The notes: generated by a model from the letters alone, not told the origin. 64,000 nucleotides of DNA from an uncultured Oscillospiraceae bacterium (GCA_900757655.1 CAAEOT010000020.1:9786-73785); one strand, 5' to 3'; shown: positions 17,248 through 27,901, counted from the first letter of the stretch. Program-made: numbers and translations.

Positions 17248-19371
17248 TTACATCAGGCCCTTTTCACGCATCGCATCCTTGCGGGACAGGTCGATGCGGC
17301 CGCGATCGTCGACATTCATGACCTTGACCCAGGTCATGTCGCCGATCTTGAGCACATCCTCGACCTTTTCGGTGCGCTTGAACTCGAGGTCCTTGATCTT
17401 GATGAGGCCGTCCTTGCCCGGAGCCAGCTCGACCCAGGCGCCGAAGTCGCTGCGGATGTTGGAGACCTTGCCGTAGTACAGCTCGCCGACTTCCGGCTCG
17501 AAGACGATGTTCTCGATGGTCTTGCGCGCGGCGCGGCAGGCCTCGATGTCCTCGGACGCGATGAAGATGGAGCCGTCGTCCTCGATGTCGATCTTGCAGC
17601 CGGTGTCGGCGCAGATCTTCTGGATGACCTTGCCGCCCGAGCCGATGACCTCACGGATCTTATCGGGGTTGATCTTCATCTGGATCATCTTCGGGGCGGA
17701 ATCGGCCAGCTCCTTGCGCGGCTCGGCGATCGCCTTGAGCATGATCTCATCGAGGATCTGGAAGCGGGCCTCGCGCGTCATGCGGAACGCTTCCTTGACG
17801 ATCTCGTGCTTGAGGCCGTCGTTCTTGAGGTCCATCTGGATGGCGGTGATGCCCTGCTTCGTGCCGGCGACCTTGAAGTCCATCTCGCCGTGGAAGTCCT
17901 CAACGCCCTGAATATCGATAAAGGTAGTGAAGTCGTCGCCGTCCTGGATCAGGCCGCAGGAGATGCCGGCAACCGGCGCCTTGATGGGCACGCCGGCGTC
18001 CATGAGTGCGAGCGTGGAGCCGCAGATGGAGCCCTGAGACGTGGAGCCGTTGGACGAGAGCACCTCGGACACCACGCGGATGGCGTACGGGAACTCCTCG
18101 ACCGGCGGGATGACGCACTGCAGCGCCTTCTCGACGAGGGCGCCATGGCCGTACTCGCGGCGGTTGGTGCTGCGGGCGGCGCGGGCGTCGCCGGTGGAGT
18201 ACGGCGGCATGTTGTAGTGGTGCATGAAGCGCTTTTCTTCCTCTTCCCAGATGGTGTCGAGCTTCTGGGCCATGGACAGCGTCGCGAGCGTGGCGATGGA
18301 CAGCACCTGCGTCTGGCCGCGGGTGAACAGGCCGGAGCCGTGCACGCGCGGAATCACGCCGACCTCGGCATCGAGCGGGCGGATCTCGTTCATCTTGCGG
18401 CCGTCAACGCGGTGACCGGCGAGCAGCCACTTCTTGACGATCTTTTTCTGCATCTTGTAGAGGATCTCGTCCATGTACTGCATCATGTCCGGGTGCTCCT
18501 CTTCATATTTTGCCTGCACGGCGGCGATCCATTCATTCACGCGCGCCTCGCGCACGTTCTTGTCGTCGGTGTCCATGCAGTACTCCATGGCCTCCATCTC
18601 GTTGGCGCACAGGAGCTCGAACAGGTCCTCGTCAAAGGACGCGTGCTCATACTCGAACTTCGGCTTGCCGATCTCGCTGACCATCTTGTCGATGAGGTCG
18701 AGCACGGGCTGCAGGTGCTCATGCGCCTGCACGATGCCCTCGTACATGACATCGTCCGGCACCTGGTCGGCCTCGGACTCGATCATGACGATCTTCTTGT
18801 GCGTGGCCGCAATGGTGGTGGTCATGCGGTTGGTCTTGCGCTGCTCCTGCGTGGGGTTGAAGAGGTACTTCTCCCCGTCCCAGCCGAGGACGATGCCGGC
18901 GATGGGGCCGTTGAACGGCACGTCGGAGATGCTCACCGCGGCGCTCGCGCCGATCATGGCGGTGATCTCCGGGCTGCAGTCGCGGTCGACGGACAGGACC
19001 TCGCAGGCGATGATGACGTCGTTGCGCAGGTCGCTCGGGAAGAGCGGGCGCATCGGGCGGTCGATCAGGCGGCTGGCAAGCACGGCGGGCAGGCTGGGCT
19101 TGCCCTCGCGGCGCATGAAGCTGCCGGGGATGCGGCCAACGGCGTAGAGCTTTTCGTTGAAGTCGACGGACAGCGGGAAGTAATCCACGCCGTCTTTCGG
19201 GCGGGCGGAGGCCGTGCAGGTGACGAGCACGGTCGTCTCGCCGTAGCTGACGAGAACGGCGGAGTTGCACAGCTCTGCGAGTTTGCCGGTCTCCATCACG
19301 AGGGGACGGCCTTCATACTCGATCTCGTAGCGCTTGTAGTTGGGGAACTGCTTGTGCGTGGTGATGATCAT
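17248..19371 (-). CDS. pnp: Polyribonucleotide nucleotidyltransferase (PNPase)
   Basis: 707 residues, usual length. Two RNase PH-like domains (first with FPLSVDFNEKLYAVGRIPGS, second with RDGRKMNEIRPL-like and STSQGSICGSTLALMDAGVP segments near residues 460-480), then the KH domain (NPDKIREVIGSGGKVIQKI, ~575-593) and the S1 domain (VGELYYGKVSNIRSDFGAWV) at the C-terminus. A phosphorolytic 3'-5' exoribonuclease and part of the degradosome. ATG 19371 has AAAGGAG eleven bases upstream. It follows rpsO, the classic rpsO-pnp order. A small hairpin (TGGCG/CGCCA) precedes the ribosome site. Confidence 0.96.
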   Translation of the reverse strand: MIITTHKQFPNYKRYEIEYEGRPLVMETGKLAELCNSAVLVSYGETTVLVTCTASARPKDGVDYFPLSVDFNEKLYAVGRIPGSFMRREGKPSLPAVLASRLIDRPMRPLFPSDLRNDVIIACEVLSVDRDCSPEITAMIGASAAVSISDVPFNGPIAGIVLGWDGEKYLFNPTQEQRKTNRMTTTIAATHKKIVMIESEADQVPDDVMYEGIVQAHEHLQPVLDLIDKMVSEIGKPKFEYEHASFDEDLFELLCANEMEAMEYCMDTDDKNVREARVNEWIAAVQAKYEEEHPDMMQYMDEILYKMQKKIVKKWLLAGHRVDGRKMNEIRPLDAEVGVIPRVHGSGLFTRGQTQVLSIATLATLSMAQKLDTIWEEEEKRFMHHYNMPPYSTGDARAARSTNRREYGHGALVEKALQCVIPPVEEFPYAIRVVSEVLSSNGSTSQGSICGSTLALMDAGVPIKAPVAGISCGLIQDGDDFTTFIDIQGVEDFHGEMDFKVAGTKQGITAIQMDLKNDGLKHEIVKEAFRMTREARFQILDEIMLKAIAEPRKELADSAPKMIQMKINPDKIREVIGSGGKVIQKICADTGCKIDIEDDGSIFIASEDIEACRAARKTIENIVFEPEVGELYYGKVSNIRSDFGAWVELAPGKDGLIKIKDLEFKRTEKVEDVLKIGDMTWVKVMNVDDRGRIDLSRKDAMREKGLM

Positions 19372-19503
19372 GGGTTCTGGTGCTCCTTTCTTTTGTTGGC
19401 GGAAACGCCAGAGCCAGCACTTGCATCCGCGTCCCATGCGCGATGGGGCGCAGATTCAAATACTGGGCAGCGGCGCTCCCGAAAATGGGCTGCCGGGGCG
19501 AAC

Positions 19504-19541
19504 GAAAAAGCAGGGGGACAATATGAAATTATCCCCCTGCG
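19504..19541 (-). terminator. rpsO terminator
   Basis: Minus strand GCAGGGGGAT / ATCCCCCTGC-type stem (CAGGGGGA / TCCCCCTG) followed by TTTTTCG. Lies between rpsO and pnp. Confidence 0.8.
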
Positions 19542-19574
19542 TTCAAACGTTCATACCCTTCGGAAAAGCCGAAC

Positions 19575-19841
19575 TTACTTGCGGATGTTCAGCTTTGCAA
19601 TGATCGCACGATAGCGCTCGATGTCCTTCTTGGCGAGGTAGTCGAGCAGACGGCGGCGCTTACCGACCATCTTGTACATACCCAGACGGCTGTGCTTGTC
19701 GTTCGGATGCACCTTCAGGTGATCGGTGAGCTGGTGGATGCGCTCGGTGAGGATGGCGATCTGGACCTCCGGAGAACCGGTGTCGCCCTCGTGCGTCTTG
19801 TTGGCTTCGATGACTGCGGTCTTTTCAGCTTTGGTGATCAT
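19575..19841 (-). CDS. rpsO: 30S ribosomal protein S15
   Basis: 88 residues, one shorter than the E. coli protein. The family core is intact: HEGDTGSPEVQIAILTERI, the LTDHLKVHPNDKHSRLGM region and GKRRRLLDYLAKKDIERY. It binds the 16S rRNA three-way junction early in small-subunit assembly. ATG 19841 with AAAGGAAG upstream; a ~105-nt leader with hairpins precedes it. Confidence 0.97.
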   Translation of the reverse strand: MITKAEKTAVIEANKTHEGDTGSPEVQIAILTERIHQLTDHLKVHPNDKHSRLGMYKMVGKRRRLLDYLAKKDIERYRAIIAKLNIRK

Positions 19842-19944
19842 GGTGATAACTTCCTTTCTTTGTTTTCGTATCCGCTGGCGCAGAACCGGGCGGAAAGGCA
19901 CCGCTGCAAAGCGGCCAGGCCCCGGATCCGGGCACATGGACTGT
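19842..19944 (-). promoter_or_regulatory. rpsO 5' leader, possible S15 autoregulatory RNA
   Basis: The transcribed leader contains GC-rich hairpins (CCCGG ATC CCGGG type and GGCCGCT TTGC AGCGGT) before the ribosome site. S15 represses its own mRNA by binding structured leaders in several phyla; no known class is clearly matched here, so this is a candidate only. Confidence 0.4.
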
Positions 19945-19947
19945 TTT

Positions 19948-19976
19948 ACAATACCACACCCCGCGGTACTTGTAAA
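19948..19976 (-). promoter_or_regulatory. rpsO promoter
   Basis: Minus strand TTTACA, 17-bp spacer, TATTGT, about 107 bp upstream of rpsO. Confidence 0.65.
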
Positions 19977-19988
19977 GAGAAATCTTTC

Positions 19989-20801
19989 TTAATTCGCGCC
20001 CGGCAGCGAGATGATCGTACCGCTGCCGCCGGTGACGGTGGGCAGCTTGCCGTCCCACTTCTCAACGGTCTTGTTCTGAATGATCTGGTCGGTAAGCGAG
20101 GCGCTGACGGAGCGGTTGGCCTCGGCTTCCGCCTCCGCGCGGATCTTGGTGGCCTCGGCCTCCGCTTCCGCGTTCGTGATGGCGGTCTGTTTTTCGGTCT
20201 CGGCCTTGAGCAGCTGCTGCTGCGCGACCTGCTTTTCCTCGATGGCATTGATGAACGCGTCCGAGAAGTCAAAATCGATGATGTTCACGTCCGTGACGTA
20301 CAGCCCAGCGTCGTTGAGCTTGGCATTGAGCTGCTCGACCAGCCCCTCGGAGATGAGCACACGGTTCGTGACGCTCTCCTCGGCGGTGTAGACGGCGGTG
20401 ATCGCCTTGAGCACCTCGTTGACGGCCGGCACAACGAGCACGGTCTCATAGTTTGCGCCGATGTTCTTATAAATACTGTAGCTCTTGGCCGTGTCGACGC
20501 GGTAATTGATGGCCAGCACCGTCTGCACGCTCTGCAGGTCCTTGGAAAACGCCTCGGTCTGCACCTCGAGCTTCTGGATGCGGTTGTCGATCTTCACGAC
20601 CTTCTGCACGAACGGCGCCTTGAAGTGGATGCCTTCGGCCAGCACACCCTCCTTGACCTTGCCGAGTGTGACGACGACGCCGGTGTGACCCGCCTGCACG
20701 ATGGTGATCGAATTGAGCAGGACGATGAGCACGGCCAGTACGATCAGCGCAGGGCGGAGGATCTTTTTCACGGTTTCACTGCGCACGGGCGAGGTTTTCA
20801 T
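19989..20801 (-). CDS. SPFH/prohibitin family membrane protein
   Basis: 270 residues. One N-terminal membrane helix (ALIVLAVLIVLLNSITIV, residues ~18-35) followed by the SPFH/Band 7 domain (GHTGVVVTLGKV onward) and an Ala/Glu-rich coiled-coil region (residues ~195-245, EAEAEATKIRAEAEAEA). Prohibitin-like proteins form large membrane-bound assemblies and act as scaffolds for proteases or lipid microdomains. ATG 20801 follows GAGAGGAG; own promoter at 20845. Role here unknown. Confidence 0.88.
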   Translation of the reverse strand: MKTSPVRSETVKKILRPALIVLAVLIVLLNSITIVQAGHTGVVVTLGKVKEGVLAEGIHFKAPFVQKVVKIDNRIQKLEVQTEAFSKDLQSVQTVLAINYRVDTAKSYSIYKNIGANYETVLVVPAVNEVLKAITAVYTAEESVTNRVLISEGLVEQLNAKLNDAGLYVTDVNIIDFDFSDAFINAIEEKQVAQQQLLKAETEKQTAITNAEAEAEATKIRAEAEAEANRSVSASLTDQIIQNKTVEKWDGKLPTVTGGSGTIISLPGAN

Positions 20802-20844
20802 GTGCGGTTCTCCTCTCTGTTTCTGGTTTTTGTACTTTGTGCCC

Positions 20845-20874
20845 ATTTTACTGGACAGGCCGTATCTCTGTCAA
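20845..20874 (-). promoter_or_regulatory. Promoter of the SPFH gene
   Basis: Minus strand TTGACA, 18-bp spacer, TAAAAT, 43 bp upstream of the ATG. Confidence 0.75.
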
Positions 20875-20895
20875 CAAAAACCGCACACAGTGTGC

Positions 20896-20941
20896 AGAAA
20901 AATCCCGCCGCCGTCTCCATGAGACGGCGGCGGGATTCGTT
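20896..20941 (-). terminator. Terminator of typA
   Basis: A perfect 17-bp stem (arms 20901-20917 and 20921-20937) with a 3-base loop; on the minus strand TTTTT follows. Confidence 0.95.
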
Positions 20942-20949
20942 TTGGGGAC

Positions 20950-22776
<1,827 letters not shown>

Positions 22777-22837
22777 TTTGCACACTTCCTCAACGCAAAT
22801 ACATATTTCAAAATCATTTTTGTTTGCACGAAACTGT

Positions 22838-22866
22838 ATTTTAGCATGGAAAACCTGATATTGCAA
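22838..22866 (-). promoter_or_regulatory. typA promoter
   Basis: Minus strand TTGCAA, 17-bp spacer, TAAAAT, 62 bp upstream of typA. Confidence 0.75.
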
Positions 22867-22878
22867 CAGTTTTTCGTG

Positions 22879-22907
22879 TTTACATTCCCCGAACGGCATG
22901 ATAAAAT
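22879..22907 (+). promoter_or_regulatory. Promoter of the HD nucleotidase operon
   Basis: TTTACA, 17-bp spacer, TAAAAT, divergent from the typA promoter. Confidence 0.7.
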
Positions 22908-22947
22908 GTGTCCATATCCGTATTTTTCGTTTTTGAGAGGACATATG

Positions 22948-23538
22948 ATGGATTCCAACTTCTTTGCGCTCATTTCGCGCATGCGCTATATCGCACGCTG
23001 GGGCCTGATGCGCAACGCCCTGCCCGAGAACATTCAGGAGCACAGCCACATGGTGGCCGTGCTGGCGCACGCGCTCGGCGTCATCCGGCGCGACATATTC
23101 CACGAGCCGTGCGATGTCAACGCCCTCGCGACGGCGGCGCTGTATCACGACGCGTCGGAGATCCTCACGGGCGACCTGCCGACGCCGATCAAGTACCACA
23201 ACGCGGAAATCATGTCGGCCTACCACGCGGTGGAGGATCTGGCCGTGCAGAAGCTGCTCGGCATGCTGCCGCCGGAGCTGCGCGCGACCTACGCCGGCGT
23301 GCTCGCCGAGGACAAGAACGGCGACATTTACCCGCTCGTGAAGGCGGCCGACAAGCTCTCGGCCTACATCAAGTGCATCGAGGAGCGCAAGGCCGGCAAC
23401 AACGAGTTTCTCTCCGCCGAGGCGCAGACGCGCGCGGCGCTCGATGCCTCGCCTCTGCCGGAGGTGCAGTATTTTCTGGAACATTTCATTCCCGCGTTCG
23501 AGCGCGATCTTGACGAGCTCGGCGCGATCGGTCAATAA
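22948..23538 (+). CDS. HD-domain 5'-deoxynucleotidase, YfbR family
   Basis: 196 residues. HD-superfamily metal ligands: HSHMVAVLAHAL (residues ~32-43), the HD pair with the YfbR signature HDASEILTGDLPTPIKY (~67-83), and a later KAADKLSAYIKC (~132-143). E. coli YfbR removes phosphate from deoxynucleoside 5'-monophosphates. Two ATGs (22945, 22948) are adjacent; 22948 leaves seven bases to GAGAGG. First gene of a four-gene group with the ACT, UPF0210 and DUF896 genes. Confidence 0.9.
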   Translation: MDSNFFALISRMRYIARWGLMRNALPENIQEHSHMVAVLAHALGVIRRDIFHEPCDVNALATAALYHDASEILTGDLPTPIKYHNAEIMSAYHAVEDLAVQKLLGMLPPELRATYAGVLAEDKNGDIYPLVKAADKLSAYIKCIEERKAGNNEFLSAEAQTRAALDASPLPEVQYFLEHFIPAFERDLDELGAIGQ

Positions 23539-23550
23539 GGAGGACAATGT

Positions 23551-23820
23551 ATGCGTGCAATCGTAACCGTGATTGGAAAAGACCGCGTCGGCATCATCGC
23601 TGACGTGACCGCCCTGCTGGCGCAGTACGGCGTGAACGTACTGGACATCAGCCAGACGGTGCTGCAGGAATACTTCACGATGATCATGCTCGTGGACGCG
23701 TCGCAGTGCACCGTGCCGTTTGCAGACCTCGCCCGCACGCTCGACGAGGCCGGCACGCAGCGCGATCTGCAGATCCGCGCCCAGCGGGAGGACATCTTCA
23801 ACGCCATGCACCGCATCTGA
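23551..23820 (+). CDS. ACT domain-containing protein (UPF0237)
   Basis: 89 residues forming a single ACT domain (AIVTVIGKDRVGIIADVTAL at the N-terminus). UPF0237 proteins nearly always sit next to a UPF0210 gene, as here. ACT domains bind amino acids or regulate partner enzymes; the ligand is unknown. AAGGAGG upstream; 12 bp after the previous stop and 12 bp before the next start. Confidence 0.92.
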   Translation: MRAIVTVIGKDRVGIIADVTALLAQYGVNVLDISQTVLQEYFTMIMLVDASQCTVPFADLARTLDEAGTQRDLQIRAQREDIFNAMHRI

Positions 23821-23832
23821 GGGGGCACAGCC

Positions 23833-25191
23833 ATGATCAACCGCAGTGAAATTTTGCAGACGATCGCCATGATCGACCAGCAGCACCTCGACATCCGCAC
23901 CATCACGATGGGCATCTCCCTGCTCGACTGCGCGGACACGGACATCGACCGCAGCTGCACGAAGGTGTACGACAAGATCTGCCGCCTTGCAGGCAATCTT
24001 GTGCGCACGGGCGAGGACATTGAGGCCGAGTTCGGCATCCCGATCGTCAATAAGCGCGTATCCGTCACACCGATCTCGCTCGTCGCGGCGGGCACGGGCG
24101 CGCAGTCCTTTGTGCCGTATGCCCGGGCGCTCGACCGCGCCGCGCACGAGATCGGCGTCAACTTCCTCGGCGGCTTTTCCGCGCTCGTGCACAAGGGCAT
24201 GACGGAATTCGACCGCGTGCTCATCGCTTCCATCCCTGAGGCGCTGGCCGAGACGGAGCTGGTCTGCGCGAGCGTGAACGTCGGCTCCACGCGCGCGGGC
24301 ATCAACATGGACGCCGTGGCCGAGATGGGCCGCACCGTCAAGCGCGCCGCCGCGTTGACGGCCGATCAGGGCGGCATGGCCTGCGCAAAGCTCGTGGTCT
24401 TTGCCAACGCCGTCGAGGACAACCCCTTCATGGCCGGCGCGTTCCACGGTGTGGGCGAGCCGGAGTGCGAGGTGCACGTCGGCGTGTCCGGTCCGGGCGT
24501 GGTGCAGCACGCGCTGCAGAGCGTGCACGGCCAGCCGTTCGACGTCGTGGCCGAGACGGTGAAAAAGACGGCCTTTCGCATCACGCGCATGGGCCAGCTC
24601 GTGGCGCAGGAAGCGTCCGCGCGGCTGGGCGTGCCGTTCGGCATCGTGGACCTGTCGCTCGCGCCGACGCCCGCCGTCGGCGACAGCGTGGCCGCCGTGC
24701 TTGAGGAGATGGGGCTGGAGTCCGTCGGCGGGCCCGGCACCACGGCGGCGCTCGCGCTGCTCAACGACGCGGTGAAAAAAGGCGGCGTCATGGCCTCGTC
24801 CCACGTCGGCGGGCTCTCGGGCGCGTTCATTCCCGTGTCGGAGGACGCCGGCATGATCGCCGCGGCCGAGGCCGGCCGCCTGACGATCGAAAAGCTCGAG
24901 GCCATGACGTGCGTGTGCTCCGTGGGTCTGGACATGATCGCCGTGCCCGGCGACACGCCGGCCGAGACGATCTCCGCCATCATCGCGGACGAGGCCGCCA
25001 TCGGCATGATTAACAACAAGACCACCGCCGTGCGCATCATCCCCGCCCCCGGCAAGCAGGTGGGCGACACGGTGGCGTTCGGCGGCCTGCTCGGCAGCGC
25101 GCCGGTCATGCCGGTCAACCGCTGCAGCGCATCGGACTTCATCGCCCGCGGCGGGCGCATCCCCGCCCCGCTGCACAGCCTGAAAAACTGA
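23833..25191 (+). CDS. PFL family protein (UPF0210, DUF711)
   Basis: 452 residues, the usual length. The family segments TMGISLLDCADTDIDR, the AGTGAQSFVPYARALDRAA region and the C-terminal PGKQVGDTVAFGGLLGSAPV are easily recognised (each quoted piece is separate). Distantly related to glycyl-radical formate-lyase folds, but no activity is established. Coupled to the ACT gene, which probably regulates or binds it. Six-gene context gives no pathway. Confidence 0.9.
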   Translation: MINRSEILQTIAMIDQQHLDIRTITMGISLLDCADTDIDRSCTKVYDKICRLAGNLVRTGEDIEAEFGIPIVNKRVSVTPISLVAAGTGAQSFVPYARALDRAAHEIGVNFLGGFSALVHKGMTEFDRVLIASIPEALAETELVCASVNVGSTRAGINMDAVAEMGRTVKRAAALTADQGGMACAKLVVFANAVEDNPFMAGAFHGVGEPECEVHVGVSGPGVVQHALQSVHGQPFDVVAETVKKTAFRITRMGQLVAQEASARLGVPFGIVDLSLAPTPAVGDSVAAVLEEMGLESVGGPGTTAALALLNDAVKKGGVMASSHVGGLSGAFIPVSEDAGMIAAAEAGRLTIEKLEAMTCVCSVGLDMIAVPGDTPAETISAIIADEAAIGMINNKTTAVRIIPAPGKQVGDTVAFGGLLGSAPVMPVNRCSASDFIARGGRIPAPLHSLKN

Positions 25192-25205
25192 GAGGAGAAC
25201 GAGCC

Positions 25206-25412
25206 TTGACACAGGAAAAGATGGACCGCATCAGCGAGCTGACGCGCATCGCGCGCGAGCGCGACCTCACGCCCGACGAGCAGGCCGAGCGCAAGGCGCT
25301 GCGCGAGGAATACATCGCCGACTGGCGCCGCAGCACGATCGACGTGCTCGAAAACACGTACATCGACCACGGCGACGGCCGCATCACGAAGCTGCCGAAG
25401 AAAAAGCACTGA
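25206..25412 (+). CDS. DUF896 domain-containing protein (YnzC family)
   Basis: 68 residues, highly charged. The DUF896 signature RISELTRIARERDLTPDEQA (residues ~7-26) and the EREELRKEYIxxWR-like middle are present. Start is TTG at 25206 with AGAGGAG upstream. B. subtilis homologues are SOS- or stress-linked cytosolic proteins without a known activity. Last gene of its group. Confidence 0.88.
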   Translation: MTQEKMDRISELTRIARERDLTPDEQAERKALREEYIADWRRSTIDVLENTYIDHGDGRITKLPKKKH

Positions 25413-25424
25413 GCCGTCACGCAC

Positions 25425-25453
25425 TTGACAAGCGCGGCATATCGTGTTATACA
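25425..25453 (+). promoter_or_regulatory. Strong promoter of the serine O-acetyltransferase transcript
   Basis: Perfect TTGACA, 17-bp spacer, TATACA. Transcription would start near 25460, giving a ~264-nt leader before the acetyltransferase gene. The 311-bp gap 25413-25723 contains this promoter, the leader ORF and the attenuator. Confidence 0.85.
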
Positions 25454-25505
25454 AGAAGAGGAATTCCCCTTAAGCGGGGGAAATGAACCGGAAGGAGTCT
25501 GAGCA

Positions 25506-25598
25506 ATGCGTCTTTGCAGCTGCAGCAGCATCCGGGTCGCGGCATGTCCGACGACCTGTTGTTGTCGTGCGCAAAGAAGTGTCGCTTTCTGCCGGTAA
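25506..25598 (+). CDS. Cysteine-rich leader peptide (30 aa) upstream of serine O-acetyltransferase
   Basis: A 30-codon ORF beginning MRLCSCSSIR with GGAAGGAG seven bases upstream of its ATG. Seven of 30 residues are Cys (4, 6, 14, 18, 19, 20, 29), with three consecutive TGT codons at 25557-25565. It ends with TAA at 25596-25598. In cysteine-poor cells a ribosome would stall at these codons. The downstream bases GCTTTCTGC (25584-25592), inside codons 27-29, can pair with the left arm of the terminator at 25651; a ribosome stalled at codons 18-20 leaves them free, one at the stop codon covers them. Polycysteine leader ORFs are known as cysteine-responsive attenuators in mycobacteria; finding one here by transcription attenuation is inference from sequence. 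Confidence 0.78.
   Translation: MRLCSCSSIRVAACPTTCCCRAQRSVAFCR
25584..25592 (+). promoter_or_regulatory. Proposed antiterminator strand
   Basis: GCTTTCTGC can form nine base pairs (one G-U) with GCAGGAAGC at 25654-25662, which is the left arm of the attenuator hairpin, so the two structures exclude each other. Confidence 0.6.
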
Positions 25599-25650
25599 AC
25601 CCACGGCCGCGCCCAAAAGGTGCGTCCGTCATGCATCCACATGGTTTTGC

Positions 25651-25683
25651 AACGCAGGAAGCCGCGCGCTTCCTGCGTTTTTT
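25651..25683 (+). terminator. Attenuator terminator before serine O-acetyltransferase
   Basis: AACGCAGGAAGC (25651-25662), 5-base loop, GCTTCCTGCGTT (25668-25679) and TTTTTT: a perfect 12-bp rho-independent terminator located between a good promoter and the gene it serves, 40 bp before the ATG. This placement means regulated termination. Confidence 0.92.
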
Positions 25684-25723
25684 GCCTGTGGCGCTATGTG
25701 AAAGAAGAAGGAGTGTCCCAACC

Positions 25724-26626
25724 ATGACGCAAAAAAGTCTGCTGCACGCCGTCGCGGCACAGATCGCTAACGGCTACGAGACGGCCGAGGTACCCATGTA
25801 CAGCGAGCAGCTGCGCATGCCCGACCGCAAGGTCATCATCAAGATCATTGAGAACCTGCAGAAGGTGTTCTTCCCGGCGTATTTCGCGGGCGGCACGGTG
25901 TCGCACGTCTCGGCCGAGACGTTTGCGGAGTTCCTGCTCGGCGAGATCTACACCGACCTCTGCGAGCAGGTGCACCTAGCGTTTTCCAACACGATCAAGG
26001 ACGAGCGCGAGCTGCGTGAGCGCACCAGCGCCGTGTGCGACCGGTTCCTGTGCCGTCTGCCGCAGATCCAGGCCATGCTCATGAAGGACGTGGCCGCAAA
26101 CTTCGACGGCGATCCCGCCGCCGGCAGCAAGGAGGAAGTCATCTTCTCCTACCCCGGCCTGTACGCGATCTTCGTCTACCGCGTGGCGCACGAGCTCTAT
26201 GAGAGCAAGGTGCCGCTCATCCCGCGCATCATGAGCGAGTACGCCCACGGCGCGACAGGTATCGACATCAACCCCGGCGCGCAGATCGGCGAGTATTTCT
26301 TCATCGACCACGGCACCGGCATCGTCGTCGGTGAGACAACGATCATCGGCGATCACGTCAAGCTCTATCAGGGCGTGACGCTCGGCGCGCTCAGCCCGCG
26401 CCATGGCCACGCCGTGACCGGCAAGCGCCACCCCACCGTTGGCGACAACGCCACGATCTACTCCGGCGCGTCCATCCTCGGCGGCAAGACCGTCATCGGC
26501 GCCAACTCCGTCATCGGCGGCAACTCGTTCATTACCGAGTCCGTGGCCCCGAACACGAAGGCCAGCACCGAGACCCCGCGCATGATCTTCCGCGTCGCGC
26601 AGCCGAAATCCGGCGACGACAAGTAA
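25724..26626 (+). CDS. cysE: Serine O-acetyltransferase (EpsC/CysE family)
   Basis: 300 residues. N-terminal helical domain (to ~170) then the left-handed beta-helix with hexapeptide repeats: HGATGIDINPGAQIGEYFFI, GTGIVVGETTIIGDHVKLYQ, and GVTLGALS, RHPTVGDNATIYSGASILGG (separate stretches). The catalytic His/Asp pair lies in the DHGTG and EYAHGATGID region. It acetylates serine to O-acetylserine, the committed step of cysteine synthesis. EpsC-type enzymes (~300 aa) are typical of anaerobes and Bacteroidetes/Clostridia. ATG 25724 has GAAGGAG ten bases upstream; the frame is open to 25514 but only through the attenuator. Regulated by the leader described above (inferred). No cysK is adjacent. 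Confidence 0.93.
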   Translation: MTQKSLLHAVAAQIANGYETAEVPMYSEQLRMPDRKVIIKIIENLQKVFFPAYFAGGTVSHVSAETFAEFLLGEIYTDLCEQVHLAFSNTIKDERELRERTSAVCDRFLCRLPQIQAMLMKDVAANFDGDPAAGSKEEVIFSYPGLYAIFVYRVAHELYESKVPLIPRIMSEYAHGATGIDINPGAQIGEYFFIDHGTGIVVGETTIIGDHVKLYQGVTLGALSPRHGHAVTGKRHPTVGDNATIYSGASILGGKTVIGANSVIGGNSFITESVAPNTKASTETPRMIFRVAQPKSGDDK

Positions 26627-26640
26627 CCCACAAACACGCA

Positions 26641-26676
26641 AACACCGCAGGCCGGTCGGCCTGCGGTGTTTTTTAT
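26641..26676 (+). terminator. Terminator after cysE
   Basis: AACACCGCAGGCC / GGCCTGCGGTGTT, 4-base loop, followed by TTTTTT. Confidence 0.95.
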
Positions 26677-26697
26677 CCATTTTGCAGTTTCACGCGC

Positions 26698-26873
26698 TCA
26701 CAATACCCCGATGCCGATGCTCAGCACCGCGCCGACGAGCACGATGCCGATACCGACCAGACACAGCACCACGACGACGGCGGTGCTCATCTGACGGCGC
26801 GAGGCGATGGCCCCGATGGTGAGACCGAGTCCCATCAGCGCGGACACCGCGAGCACGAGCCACGCACCACCCT

Positions 26874-26877
<4 letters not shown>
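26698..26877 (-). CDS. Small two-helix membrane protein (59 aa), unrecognised
   Basis: A 59-residue ORF with two hydrophobic helices (WLVLAVSALMGLGLTIGAI and VVVVLCLVGIGIVLVGAVL) linked by a short basic loop (ASRRQMS). Its ATG overlaps the psuG stop (ATGA), so it is very probably translated by coupling. No family is recognised. The tight junction, start codon context and clean helix-loop-helix pattern argue it is real. Confidence 0.6.
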
Positions 26878-27791
<914 letters not shown>

Positions 27792-27836
27792 GGTCAAAAA
27801 ACCTCCTTGGTTTATCGGTCAGATCGATTCGCCTAT

Positions 27837-27864
27837 ATTGTAAAAGGTTTTCCGGAATTGTCAA
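27837..27864 (-). promoter_or_regulatory. psuG promoter
   Basis: Minus strand TTGACA, 16-bp spacer, TACAAT, 46 bp upstream of psuG. Confidence 0.75.
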
Positions 27865-27901
27865 GCACAATCCGGCAGCACAAACACCGCCAAAAATGTG
27901 C

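Noticed and set aside
17119..19614. 831-codon plus-strand frame antisense to pnp
   Set aside because: Composition typical of GC-rich antisense frames, no start context, pnp fully accounts for the region.
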